This document shows, piece after piece, positions 1-8,424 of a stretch of DNA of 64,000 nucleotides; the stretch's first letter is position 1; the number at the start of each line of letters is the position of its first letter. Source of the stretch: Burkholderia lata (GTDB taxonomy: Bacteria > Pseudomonadota > Gammaproteobacteria > Burkholderiales > Burkholderiaceae); the NCBI RefSeq assembly GCF_000012945.1, contig NC_007511.1, positions 2,480,001 to 2,544,000 on the forward strand, given 5' to 3'. The position numbers and the translations under genes were made by a program. The notes beneath the pieces were generated by a model that did not search any database, had not been told where the DNA came from, and was given only the letters and a program-made list of their open reading frames with translations.

Positions 1-567
1 GTCGAGCGTCAATGCTTCAGCAGCGCACGGATGGTCCCGCGCCATCACGCAGACCATGCGGTCGTCGAACAGCGGCATCGCCTGCACCGCGCCCGCATGC
101 TCCAGATCCATGCTCACCGCGACGTCGATATCGTCGGCTTCGAGCGCGGTCACGGTCTGCCCCGGCGACAGGTGCACCACGTCGAGCGTCACGCCCGGCG
201 CTTCCTGCTCGAGTTGCGCGAGCAATGGCGGCATCAGCAGGTACTCGAGCACGTCGGACATTCTCAGCCGGAAGTGCCCGGCCGTCGTTGCCGGATCGAA
301 CGCGCCATCCGATTCGAGGAGCCGCTCCGCCTGGTGCAGCAGTTGCCTCAGCGGCTCTTCCAGTTCCAGCGCACGCGGCGTCGGCTCCATGCCGGTTGCA
401 TTGCGTATCAGCAACTCGTCGCGCATCAGGATTCGCAAACGTCCCAGCGCGCTGCTCATCGCCGATTGACTCAACCCCACCTTCGTCGCGGCGCGCGTCA
501 CGTGTTTCTCGGTCAGCAACGCATCGAGTGCAACCAGCAGATTCAGGTCAACACTGCGCAGATTCAT
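1..567 (-). CDS. LysR-family transcriptional regulator (C-terminus cut by window edge)
   Basis: The leftward reading frame opens at the ATG at 567 and is still open at base 1, so 189 codons of the N-terminal part are present. Residues about 5-64 form the LysR winged helix-turn-helix (LNLLVALDALLTEKHVTRAA, then LSQSAMSSALGRLR). This is followed by the typical linker with EPTPRA and the start of the effector-binding domain (FRLRMSDVLEYLLMPPLLA). The start resembles the NodD/LinR-like subgroup of LysR proteins. It lies downstream of, and on the same strand as, the MFS pump gene, not in the usual divergent arrangement. The effector and targets cannot be told from this fragment. Confidence 0.9.
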   Translation of the reverse strand, partial: MNLRSVDLNLLVALDALLTEKHVTRAATKVGLSQSAMSSALGRLRILMRDELLIRNATGMEPTPRALELEEPLRQLLHQAERLLESDGAFDPATTAGHFRLRMSDVLEYLLMPPLLAQLEQEAPGVTLDVVHLSPGQTVTALEADDIDVAVSMDLEHAGAVQAMPLFDDRMVCVMARDHPCAAEALTLD

Positions 568-652
568 AGTGGCTCGCGAATTCGATGTAAACGTCCACGT
601 TGCACCGGGCCGTGCGTTCGGTCAATGACGACGGCATACCGCGCGCCGCCCG

Positions 653-2191
653 CTACTCCGTCGCGCGCTCGCTCACGCGCTCCGACGCGGCCGGCACGCC
701 GGCCCGATGCGACGGCGCAAAGAGCCGCAACCCGCTCGCGACGCTTGCGGCTCCGGCGAAGCCCGCGCCGAGCATCAGCGCGAGTGTCGGCCCGTGGCGT
801 CCCGCGATCCCGAACGACAGCGCGACGAGCGCCGCGCCCGTCGCCTGCCCGATCAGCCGCGCGGTCGCGATGATCCCGCTCGCGCCGCCGCTACGCTCGG
901 GCGGCGCACTCGACATCAGCGCCTTCAGGTTCGGCGATTGGAAAAAACCGAAGCCCGCGCCGCACAGCATCATCCGCCAGCCGATGTCGATGACGCCCGG
1001 CGCCGCCGGCAACGCGGCGAGCGACACCATGCCCGCGCTCAGCAAGGCAAGACCGATCGCGCCGAGCAGGCCCGGCGGATAGCGATCCGACAAGCGCCCC
1101 GCAATCGGCGCGGCGAACGCGACGATCACCGACCACGGCGTCATCAGGAACCCCGTCTCGACCGCGTTGCGATGCAGGACGGTTTCGAAATAGAACGGCA
1201 GCGATACGAACGCGAGCCCCTGCGCAGCGAACGCGCACACGGCGGTCAGCGCGGAGAGCGTGAACACGGGCCGGCGAAACAGGTCGACCGGCAGCATCGG
1301 TGCGGGGTGCCCGGCCTGGCGGCGGATCAGCAGCCAGCCGAATGTGAGCGCGACCGCGGCCGCCGCGAACACGATCGAAAGCGGCCCGCGCTGCGCGAAT
1401 TCGCCGAGCGCGAAGATCAGCGACGCGAACGTGATCACGTTGAACAATGCCGCAACCGGATCGAACGCGTGCTTGCCGCGTGCCGTCTGCGGCAGCGACG
1501 GAATCGCCACTGCAAGCGCGAACACGCCGAGCGGCACGTTCACCGCGAACAGCCACGGCCATGCGGCGACCGACAGGATCAGCGACGCGATGGTCGGCCC
1601 CACCGCGAACGACACGCCGACCACGAGCGCGTTGAAGCCGACGCCGCGCCCGAGCCGGTGTGCGGGGAACAGGCCGCGGATCAGCGCGACGTTGACGCTC
1701 ATGATCGCGCTCGCGCCGAAGCCCTGCACGATCCGCGCGGCCGTCAGCATCGGCAGCGTCGAGGCGAGCGAGCAACCGAGCGACGCGAGCGTGAACACCG
1801 CGAGCCCGGCGATATACACGCGCTTGTGGCCGACGATGTCGCCGAGCGAGGCGAACGGCAGCAGCGTCGCGACCATCGCGAGCTGGTACGCGTTGATGAT
1901 CCATACGGACGCGGCCGGCGATGCATGCAGGTCGGTTGCGATCGCGGGCAGCGCGGTGTTCGCGATCGCGGTGTCGAGCGTCGCGAGCGCGACGGCCAGC
2001 AGCACGGCGGACATCGCGCGCCAGTTGACGGCCGGCTCATGGGCGCCGGCGGGGGAAGCGAATTCGGACAAGATGAGGCTCGGCTGACGAGCGACGCGTT
2101 GCGCCACGTCGCGGATTGGACTCGCGGCGGCGTTCCGGTCGCACCGCATGGAACGCGCGCCGCCGCGCCCCGTATTGTTGCAGAGCCGCAT
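653..2191 (-). CDS. MFS drug-resistance transporter, DHA2 type
   Basis: This is an integral inner-membrane transporter of the major facilitator superfamily. The hydrophobic segments begin at SAVLLAVALATLDTAIAN, which carries the 'LDxTIVNxALP'-like motif C seen in DHA2 proton/drug antiporters. GDIVGHKRVYIAG is the MFS loop 2-3 motif. The listed ATG at 2191 is the farthest upstream. A TTG at 2071 (MSEFASPAGAHEP, 472 residues) or the ATG at 2011 gives a product closer to normal length, and none of the three has a clear ribosome binding site. The first 40 residues of the long form look unlike protein. It sits upstream of a same-strand LysR gene. The substrate is unknown. Confidence 0.85.
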   Translation of the reverse strand: MRLCNNTGRGGARSMRCDRNAAASPIRDVAQRVARQPSLILSEFASPAGAHEPAVNWRAMSAVLLAVALATLDTAIANTALPAIATDLHASPAASVWIINAYQLAMVATLLPFASLGDIVGHKRVYIAGLAVFTLASLGCSLASTLPMLTAARIVQGFGASAIMSVNVALIRGLFPAHRLGRGVGFNALVVGVSFAVGPTIASLILSVAAWPWLFAVNVPLGVFALAVAIPSLPQTARGKHAFDPVAALFNVITFASLIFALGEFAQRGPLSIVFAAAAVALTFGWLLIRRQAGHPAPMLPVDLFRRPVFTLSALTAVCAFAAQGLAFVSLPFYFETVLHRNAVETGFLMTPWSVIVAFAAPIAGRLSDRYPPGLLGAIGLALLSAGMVSLAALPAAPGVIDIGWRMMLCGAGFGFFQSPNLKALMSSAPPERSGGASGIIATARLIGQATGAALVALSFGIAGRHGPTLALMLGAGFAGAASVASGLRLFAPSHRAGVPAASERVSERATE

Positions 2192-2292
2192 CGAACGTGC
2201 AGGCGGCCGCTTCGTCAGTCAGCGAAATGAAAGCAAATGCGTTGCCGCGCAGGACAGGCGGCCACGCATTTGCAACAGGCAGACGCCCCGCG

Positions 2293-3129
2293 TCAGGTCA
2301 CCGCGCGCCGCGCATTGCGACCGCGCAGCCATTCGAGCGCAAGCAGCAGGCTCGTCGAGAAGATGATCAGGATCGTTGCGAGCGCAGCGATCGTCGGGCT
2401 GATGTTCTCGCGGATGCCCGTGAACATCTGGCGCGGCAGCGTCGTCTGGTCCGCGCCCGCGAGGAACAGCGTGACGACGACTTCGTCGAACGACGTCGCG
2501 AACGCGAACAGCGCACCCGACATCACACCCGGTGCGATCACCGGCAGCGTCACGCGGAAGAACGTCGACACCGGATTCGCGCCGAGCGACAGGCTCGCGC
2601 GCACGAGGTTCTGGTTGAAGCCCTGCAATGTCGCGGCAACCGTCGTCACGACGAACGGCACGCCGAGCGCCGCATGCGCGGCAATCAGCCCCGTGTAGGT
2701 GTTCGCGAGCCCGAGCGGCGCGAAGAACAGGTACATGCCGACACCGACCACGACGACCGGCACGATCATCGGCGACAGCAGCACGGCCATCAGCAGCCCC
2801 TTGCCGCGGAAATCGGCCTTCGTGAGACCGATCGCGGCGAGCGTGCCGAGCACGGTTGCGACGACGGTCGCCGACGGGGCGACGATGAAGCTGTTCTTGG
2901 CGGCCATCCGCCACTCGTCCGATGCAATCAGGTTCTCGTACCAGCGCGTCGAGAAGCCCGGGATCGGATAGACGAGGAACGTGCTCGACGAAAACGACAG
3001 CGGCACGATCGCGAGCACCGGTAGGATCAGGTACAGCAGCGTCAGCACGACGAGCACGCGCAGCGCGACGTACCACGCGCGCTCGACGAACGACATGTGC
3101 GGCGCAAACAGCGGCCTGGCGAGTTTCAT
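2293..3129 (-). CDS. ABC transporter permease, polyamine type (PotC-like)
   Basis: The 278-residue inner-membrane permease has about six hydrophobic segments. It carries the EAA-type cytoplasmic loop that docks the ATPase (ASLSLGANPVSTFFRVTLPVIAPG). Sequence and gene order match the second permease of spermidine/putrescine-class importers. An AAGGGGA stretch lies about 9 bases before the ATG at 3129. It is the last gene of a leftward operon (ATPase, binding protein, large permease, this permease), 37 bp after the large permease. Polyamines are the family substrate. Actual specificity (putrescine, spermidine, GABA or another amine) is inferred only from the family. Confidence 0.9.
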   Translation of the reverse strand: MKLARPLFAPHMSFVERAWYVALRVLVVLTLLYLILPVLAIVPLSFSSSTFLVYPIPGFSTRWYENLIASDEWRMAAKNSFIVAPSATVVATVLGTLAAIGLTKADFRGKGLLMAVLLSPMIVPVVVVGVGMYLFFAPLGLANTYTGLIAAHAALGVPFVVTTVAATLQGFNQNLVRASLSLGANPVSTFFRVTLPVIAPGVMSGALFAFATSFDEVVVTLFLAGADQTTLPRQMFTGIRENISPTIAALATILIIFSTSLLLALEWLRGRNARRAVT

Positions 3130-3166
3130 GGTCCGAATCCCCTTCCCGTTTCGTAGTGCGCGGCGC

Positions 3167-4423
3167 TCAACCGAGGCTCACGTTGGTGCGCGTGAAGCGC
3201 CCGTACACCGCGTACAGCACCAGCGTTGCCGCGAGCAGCAACCCGCCGAGCGCACACGCCATGCCCCAGTTGATCGTCACGTTCGTGAAGTACGCGACGT
3301 AGTAGCTGACCATCTGGTCGTTCGGCCCGCCGAGCAGCGCGGGCGTGATGTAGTAGCCGATCGCGAGGATGAACACGAGCAGCGCGCCCGCGCCGACGCC
3401 CGGGTAGGTCTGCGGCACGTACACGCGCCAGAACGCGGCGAACGGATGGCTGCCGAGCGACACGGCTGCGCGCTGGTAGGTCGGCGGGATCGACTTCATC
3501 ACGCTGTAGAGCGGCAGGATCATGAACGGCAGCAGGATGTGCGTCATCGAGATGTATACGCCGACGCGGTTGAACAGCAGCGTCAGCGGATGCGAGATCA
3601 GCCCGCTGCCGATCAGCGCCTTGTTGACGAGCCCTTCGCTCTGCAGCAGCACGATCCACGCGGCGACCCGCACGAGCACCGACGTCCAGAACGGAATCAG
3701 CACGAGGATCATCACGAGGTTTGCACGACGCTCCGACAGCGTCGAGATCCAGTACGCGAGCGGATAGCCCAGCAGCAGCGCGAACAACGTGACGGCGACG
3801 CCGATCACGAACGTGCGGCCGAAGATCGCGAGATAGATCGACTGGTCGGGATCGGCCTGCACGATGTTGCCGAAGCCGTCCTGCTTGTGGTCGAGCGCGG
3901 CGAGCAGGTAGAACGGCGACACCTGGCTGCCGTTCTTCGCGATCGACTGCCAGTACGCGACGTCGCCCCAGCGCGAATCGAGTTCGACGATTTTTTCGCG
4001 CGTCTGCGCGGGCGTCAGCGCCGCGTCGCCCTCGCCCTTCAGCGGCATCGCGCGCGCCGTCTTCGCGACGAGCGAGCGATAGCCGGGAATCTCGGTGTTC
4101 AGGCGTCGCGCGAGCGCACCCATCGCCTCGCTGTCGGCCACCTTCGTCATGTCGGCCGCGAGTGCGACATACGCGGCGTCGGCCGGCGGCGTCTTGCGGT
4201 CCCAGCCCGACAGCGCCCTGACCGTGTTCGGCAACGCGGTCGCGATCTCCGGGTTCTGTACCGCGCGCGTGAGCAGCGTGCCGATCGGCACGACGAAAAT
4301 CAGCAGCAGGAAAATCGCGAGCGGCGCGACCAGCAGCAGTGCCATCGTGCGCTTGCGGGCCTCGGCGGCCTTCAGCTCGCGCTTGAGCGCGGCGTTCGAC
4401 GGCGAGGAAGGCGCGATCGTCAT
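3167..4423 (-). CDS. ABC transporter permease, polyamine type (PotB-like) with large periplasmic insertion
   Basis: This 418-residue permease pairs with the PotC-like permease downstream. The first membrane segment (MALLLVAPLAIFLLLIFVVP) is followed by roughly 130 polar residues (about 60-190). The other five or so segments and the EAA loop (AAVSLGSHPFAAFWRVYVPQ) come after that. E. coli PotB is under 300 residues, so the insertion is a real size difference; it should face the periplasm, near the binding protein. The ATG at 4423 is chosen. A TTG three codons upstream is better spaced from GGAGAG and could be the true start. Confidence 0.88.
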   Translation of the reverse strand: MTIAPSSPSNAALKRELKAAEARKRTMALLLVAPLAIFLLLIFVVPIGTLLTRAVQNPEIATALPNTVRALSGWDRKTPPADAAYVALAADMTKVADSEAMGALARRLNTEIPGYRSLVAKTARAMPLKGEGDAALTPAQTREKIVELDSRWGDVAYWQSIAKNGSQVSPFYLLAALDHKQDGFGNIVQADPDQSIYLAIFGRTFVIGVAVTLFALLLGYPLAYWISTLSERRANLVMILVLIPFWTSVLVRVAAWIVLLQSEGLVNKALIGSGLISHPLTLLFNRVGVYISMTHILLPFMILPLYSVMKSIPPTYQRAAVSLGSHPFAAFWRVYVPQTYPGVGAGALLVFILAIGYYITPALLGGPNDQMVSYYVAYFTNVTINWGMACALGGLLLAATLVLYAVYGRFTRTNVSLG

Positions 4424-4525
4424 CGTATTCAACGTTTCTCTCCGGCCGGGCACGTTCCGGCGGAATGCCGCGCGACACGATCGACGTGTCGCGCGGCCGG
4501 TTGCATCAGGACACCTGAACGGCGG

Positions 4526-5572
4526 TTACTTCGTCGCCCACGCAGTGAAGCGCTGCTCGAGCTCGTCGCTGTGGTCGGTCCAGAAGCCGATGTCTTCGAG
4601 CACCGCGTTCTTGCCGTTGGCCGGCGAGTTCGGCAGGTTCGCGAGCGTCTTCGCGTCGAGCGACTTGATCGCCGCGATGTTCGCCGGGCCGTACGCGATG
4701 TGCTGCGCGTAGCCCTGCTGCGGCTTCGGCGTCAGCGTGTACGCGATGTACTGCTCGGCCAGCGCCTTGTTCGGCGAACCCTTCGGAATCGCCCAGTAGT
4801 CGAGGTCGTAGATGCTGCCGTTCCACACGACCTTCAGGTTCTTGCCTTCCTTCTGCGCGGCGTCGATGCGGCCGTTGTACGCGGTCGACATCACGACGTC
4901 GCCGGCGACGAGGAACTGCGGCGGCTGCGCGCCCGCTTCCCACCACTGGATGTTCGGCTTCAGCTCGTCGAGCTTCTTGAACGCGCGGTCCTGGCCAGCC
5001 TTCGTGCCGAGCACCTTGTAGACGTCCTTCGGCGCGACGCCGTCGGCCATCAGCGCGAATTCGAGGTTGTAGCGCGCGCCCTTGCGCATGCCGCGCTTGC
5101 CGGGGAATTTCTTCACGTTCCAGAAATCGGCCCAGCCGGTCGGTGCCGACTTCAGCTTGTCCGCGTTGTACGACAGCGCCGTCGACCACACGAAGAAGCC
5201 GACGCCGCACACCTGCGGCGATTCCGGAATCAGGTCGGATTTCTTCGCGATCTTCGACCAGTCGAGCTTCTCGTACAGCCCTTCGTCGCAGCCGCGGTTC
5301 AGGTCGCCCGATTCGACTTCGACCACGTCCCAGTTGACGTGCTTCGCCTCGACCATCGCCTTCACTTTCGCCTGCTCGCCGTTGTATTCGACGGCCGTGA
5401 CCTTGTTGCCGGTCGCCTTCTCGAACGGCTGGTTGAACGCGGTCTTCTGTGCGTCGCCGTTCGCGCCGCCGAAGTTGACGACCGTGAGTTCGGCAGCCGA
5501 TGCCGATGCGCCGACGACGGCGAGCGCCAGTGCCAGCGCGGTGCGCCGTGCGGTAAAGCTTGCTCGGTTCAT
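4526..5572 (-). CDS. Extracellular polyamine-type solute-binding protein (PotD-like)
   Basis: This 348-residue periplasmic receptor feeds the permease pair encoded downstream. A Sec signal peptide (MNRASFTARRTALALALAVVGASASA, likely cut before AELTVV) is followed by the bacterial extracellular solute-binding family 1 fold (LTVVNFGGANGDAQKTAF). Residues such as WDVVEVESGD and FLVAGDVVMSTAYNGR fit the polyamine group. The start at 5572 has a strong GAGAGGAG site 8 or so bases upstream. There is no lipobox, so the protein should be soluble. It is the second gene of the operon, 77 bp after the ATPase gene. Confidence 0.92.
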   Translation of the reverse strand: MNRASFTARRTALALALAVVGASASAAELTVVNFGGANGDAQKTAFNQPFEKATGNKVTAVEYNGEQAKVKAMVEAKHVNWDVVEVESGDLNRGCDEGLYEKLDWSKIAKKSDLIPESPQVCGVGFFVWSTALSYNADKLKSAPTGWADFWNVKKFPGKRGMRKGARYNLEFALMADGVAPKDVYKVLGTKAGQDRAFKKLDELKPNIQWWEAGAQPPQFLVAGDVVMSTAYNGRIDAAQKEGKNLKVVWNGSIYDLDYWAIPKGSPNKALAEQYIAYTLTPKPQQGYAQHIAYGPANIAAIKSLDAKTLANLPNSPANGKNAVLEDIGFWTDHSDELEQRFTAWATK

Positions 5573-5649
5573 GGTGGTTCCTCTCCTCTCGTGGTGGAAG
5601 TGGGCAGTTGTTGTTGACGACGTGCTACGGAAAATCGGGAAAACCCTGC

Positions 5650-6756
5650 TCAAGCGAACACGCGCAGGTGTTCGGGTGCAAATGCGAGCGCGACCGGTGC
5701 GCCGGGCGAGAACGCATCGATCGCGCCGGTGCCGAGCGGCACCTTCACGAAGCATTCGTCCTGGCCGGGCAGCGCACAGCGCATGCGCACGTGATCGCCG
5801 AAATAGATGAGGCTGCGCGCCTCGCCGCTCAACCGGTTGGCGGCCGAGCCGTTCGCGTGCCCGTTCGCGCCGTGCGCGGCGAGGCTCATGCGTTCGGGGC
5901 GGATGCACGCGACAGCCGGCGCCCCCTCGGCCGCATCGCCGATGCGGCGGCCGACGAGCTTCGTGCCGTCGTCGAGCCGGAATTCGCAGAATTCGCCGTC
6001 GACGCGCGCGATGGTGCCGCGCAGCCGGTTGCTGTCGCCGATGAAGTTCGCGACGAATTCGTTGCAGGGCGATTCGTACAGGCGGTCGACGGTGTCGAGC
6101 TGCTGCACGATGCCCTTGTCGAACACGGCGACGCGATCGGACATCGTCAGCGCCTCGCCCTGGTCGTGCGTCACGTACACGAAAGTTACGCCGAGCTTTT
6201 CGTGCAGCGCCTTCAGTTCGTACTGCATGTGTTCGCGCAGTTGCTTGTCGAGCGCGCCGAGCGGCTCGTCCATCAGCACCAGCTTCGGCTCGAACACGAG
6301 CGCGCGCGCCAGCGCGATGCGCTGCTGCTGGCCGCCCGACAACTGGGCCGGGTAGCGTTTCGCGAAGCGCTCCATCTGTACCATCTTCAGCGCATGCGCG
6401 ACGCGTTCCGCGCGCTCGCCGGCCGGCAGCTTGCGCACGGTCAGCGGATACGCGACGTTCTGCTCGACCGTCAGGTGCGGAAACAGCGCGTAGTTCTGGA
6501 ACACCATGCCGATGTTGCGCTTGTGCGGCGGCACGTTGTTCAGCAGTTCGCCGTCGAGGCGGATCTCGCCGCCGGTCGGGAATTCGAAGCCGGCCAGCAT
6601 CATCAGGCAGGTGGTCTTGCCCGAGCCCGACGGCCCGAGCAGCGTCAGGAATTCCCCGCGGTGGATATCGAGGTCGAGCGATTTGACGACCAGCGTTTCG
6701 CCGTCGTAGGTCTTCCGCACGCCGCGAAAGCTGACGATCACATCATCGGACTTCAT
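5650..6756 (-). CDS. ABC transporter ATP-binding protein, polyamine type (PotA-like)
   Basis: This 368-residue cytoplasmic ATPase energises the importer. Walker A is GPSGSGKT at residues 41-48. The Q-loop is in FQNYALFPHLT, the ABC signature is LSGGQQQ near residue 137, and Walker B is LVLMDEP followed by the D-loop. The C-terminal 120 or so residues are a TOBE-type regulatory domain, as in PotA and MalK relatives. The ATG at 6756 is chosen because AAGGGGACA precedes it by about 9 bases. It is the first gene of the leftward operon and diverges from the MocR regulator across about 108 bp. Confidence 0.93.
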   Translation of the reverse strand: MKSDDVIVSFRGVRKTYDGETLVVKSLDLDIHRGEFLTLLGPSGSGKTTCLMMLAGFEFPTGGEIRLDGELLNNVPPHKRNIGMVFQNYALFPHLTVEQNVAYPLTVRKLPAGERAERVAHALKMVQMERFAKRYPAQLSGGQQQRIALARALVFEPKLVLMDEPLGALDKQLREHMQYELKALHEKLGVTFVYVTHDQGEALTMSDRVAVFDKGIVQQLDTVDRLYESPCNEFVANFIGDSNRLRGTIARVDGEFCEFRLDDGTKLVGRRIGDAAEGAPAVACIRPERMSLAAHGANGHANGSAANRLSGEARSLIYFGDHVRMRCALPGQDECFVKVPLGTGAIDAFSPGAPVALAFAPEHLRVFA

Positions 6757-6783
6757 CGTGGCTGTCCCCTTGATTCGCGACAA

Positions 6784-6864
6784 TTGATTTTGAGATGCGA
6801 GCCACTATACGGCGCGCACGGTTCTATACTAGGGAACCATTTCAATATTCCAAGTAGGACCACT
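6784..6864. promoter_or_regulatory. Divergent promoter region between potA-like and mocR genes, with repeats
   Basis: The hexamer CTATAC occurs twice in the same orientation, at 6805-6810 and 6824-6829, 19 bp apart. An inverted pair GGTTC/GAACC (6820-6824 and 6834-6838) surrounds the second copy. TATAGT on the minus strand (6804-6809) and TATACT on the plus strand (6825-6830) are candidate -10 boxes for the two divergent units. Direct repeats of this type are the usual operators of MocR/GabR regulators, so autoregulation and control of the importer are plausible. That link is inference. Confidence 0.5.
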
Positions 6865-8388
6865 TTGGATACCGTGATCCTCGCCGACTGGCTCTCCGCC
6901 CGCCTCGACCGCAGCTCGCCGGAGCCGATGTACCGCCAGTTGCTGCAGCAGATGCAGCAGGCCATCCTGACCGGTGAATTGGGGCCAGGTACCAAGCTGC
7001 CGAGTTCGCGCACGCTGGCGGCCGACCTGTCGATCGCGCGCAATACCGTGCTGCACGTGTACGACCAGCTGACGGCCGAAGGCTACGTGCTGACGACCAC
7101 CGGCAGCGGCACCTATGTGGCCGACACGCGGCCGGACGCCGCCGCGATCCACGTACCGGGCGCTTCACCGCCCGTGTCGAGCGCCGATGAAGCGCCGCTA
7201 CCGGACGCGCAGGGCGGCCTGTCGATGCGCGGCCGGCAACTGATCGAACACGCGGGCGTGTCGCGGCGCCAGTGGGGCGCGTTCATGCCGGGCGTGCCGG
7301 ACGTGTCGGAATTCCCGAGCCGGACGTGGAGCCGCCTGCAGGCGCGGCTGTGGAAGGAAGCGAACCCCGAGCTGTTGACCTACGCGCCGGGTGGCGGCTA
7401 CCGGCCGTTGCGGCGCGCGCTCGCCGATTACCTGCGCGTCGCGCGCTCGGTCAAATGCTCGCCGGACCAGGTCATCATCACGACGGGCATCCACCAGTCG
7501 ATCGATCTCGCGGTGCGGCTGCTGTCCGATATCGGCGATCGCGCCTGGGTCGAGGAGCCGTGCTACTGGGGCGTGCGCAGCGTGTTGCAGGCGGCCGGCC
7601 TCACGCTGACGCCGGTGCCGGTCGACCAGGAAGGGCTCGACCCGCGCGCCAGCGACATGCAGCATCCGCCGCGGCTCGTGCTCGTCACGCCGTCGCATCA
7701 GTACCCGCTCGGGATGGTGATGAGCCTCGCGCGACGCCGGATGCTGCTCGAATATGCGCGTCAGCACCGCTGCTGGATCATCGAGGACGACTACGACAGC
7801 GAGTTCCGCTACGGCAGCCGCCCGCTCGCGTCGCTGCAGGGGCTCGACGACGGCGGCCGCGTGATCTACGTCGGCAGCCTCGGCAAGATGCTGTTCCCGG
7901 GGCTCCGGATGGGCTACATGGTCGTGCCCGAGCATCTGGTCGACACGTTCCGCACCGGGCTGTCGGAGCTGTATCGGGAAGGCCAGCTGATGCAGCAGGC
8001 CGTGCTTGCCGAATTCATCATGGATGGCCACCTGACTTCGCACGTCAGGCGGATGCGCACGCTGTACGGCGAGCGCCGGCAACTGATGATCGACGCGATC
8101 CGCGCGCGCTTCGGCGACGCGCTGCCCGTGATGGGCGACGAGGCAGGCCTGCATCTCGTGCTCGGCCTGCCCGATGCCTGCGACGATCGCGCGGTCACGC
8201 AGAGCGCGTTCGATGCGGGCGTGATCGTGCGCCCGCTCACCAGTTACTACAGCAGCCTCGACACCGCGCGGCGCGGCCTGCTGCTCGGCTATGCGTGCGT
8301 TGCGCACGAAGGCATCGGGCCCGCGTTCGACACGCTCGCGAATACCATCGAGCAACACCTGCCGCGGGACCTCACGCGCGCGGCATAG
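6865..8388 (+). CDS. MocR/GabR-family transcriptional regulator (PLP-dependent)
   Basis: This 507-residue fusion protein has an N-terminal GntR-type winged helix (about residues 15-85: PMYRQLLQQMQQAILTG, then LPSSRTLAADLSIARNTV). A fold type I aminotransferase domain follows. The PLP lysine lies in GSLGKMLFPGLRMGYM, and EDDYDSEFR supplies the conserved aspartate. Members bind PLP and an amine or amino acid and control transport or catabolic genes. The start is taken as the TTG at 6865, preceded by AGGA at 5 bases; a GTG at 6874 is the alternative. It is divergent from the polyamine-type importer, which suggests that the importer is its target. Confidence 0.9.
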   Translation: MDTVILADWLSARLDRSSPEPMYRQLLQQMQQAILTGELGPGTKLPSSRTLAADLSIARNTVLHVYDQLTAEGYVLTTTGSGTYVADTRPDAAAIHVPGASPPVSSADEAPLPDAQGGLSMRGRQLIEHAGVSRRQWGAFMPGVPDVSEFPSRTWSRLQARLWKEANPELLTYAPGGGYRPLRRALADYLRVARSVKCSPDQVIITTGIHQSIDLAVRLLSDIGDRAWVEEPCYWGVRSVLQAAGLTLTPVPVDQEGLDPRASDMQHPPRLVLVTPSHQYPLGMVMSLARRRMLLEYARQHRCWIIEDDYDSEFRYGSRPLASLQGLDDGGRVIYVGSLGKMLFPGLRMGYMVVPEHLVDTFRTGLSELYREGQLMQQAVLAEFIMDGHLTSHVRRMRTLYGERRQLMIDAIRARFGDALPVMGDEAGLHLVLGLPDACDDRAVTQSAFDAGVIVRPLTSYYSSLDTARRGLLLGYACVAHEGIGPAFDTLANTIEQHLPRDLTRAA

Positions 8389-8424
8389 CGGCGGACATGC
8401 GCCGCGTCGCCCGCGCTGGCCACC

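Noticed and set aside
5573-6864. Long open frames through the potA-like gene, including an upstream extension of the MocR gene
   Set aside because: They run antisense to a clear ABC ATPase and have Arg/His-rich composition typical of opposite-strand frames in GC-rich DNA.
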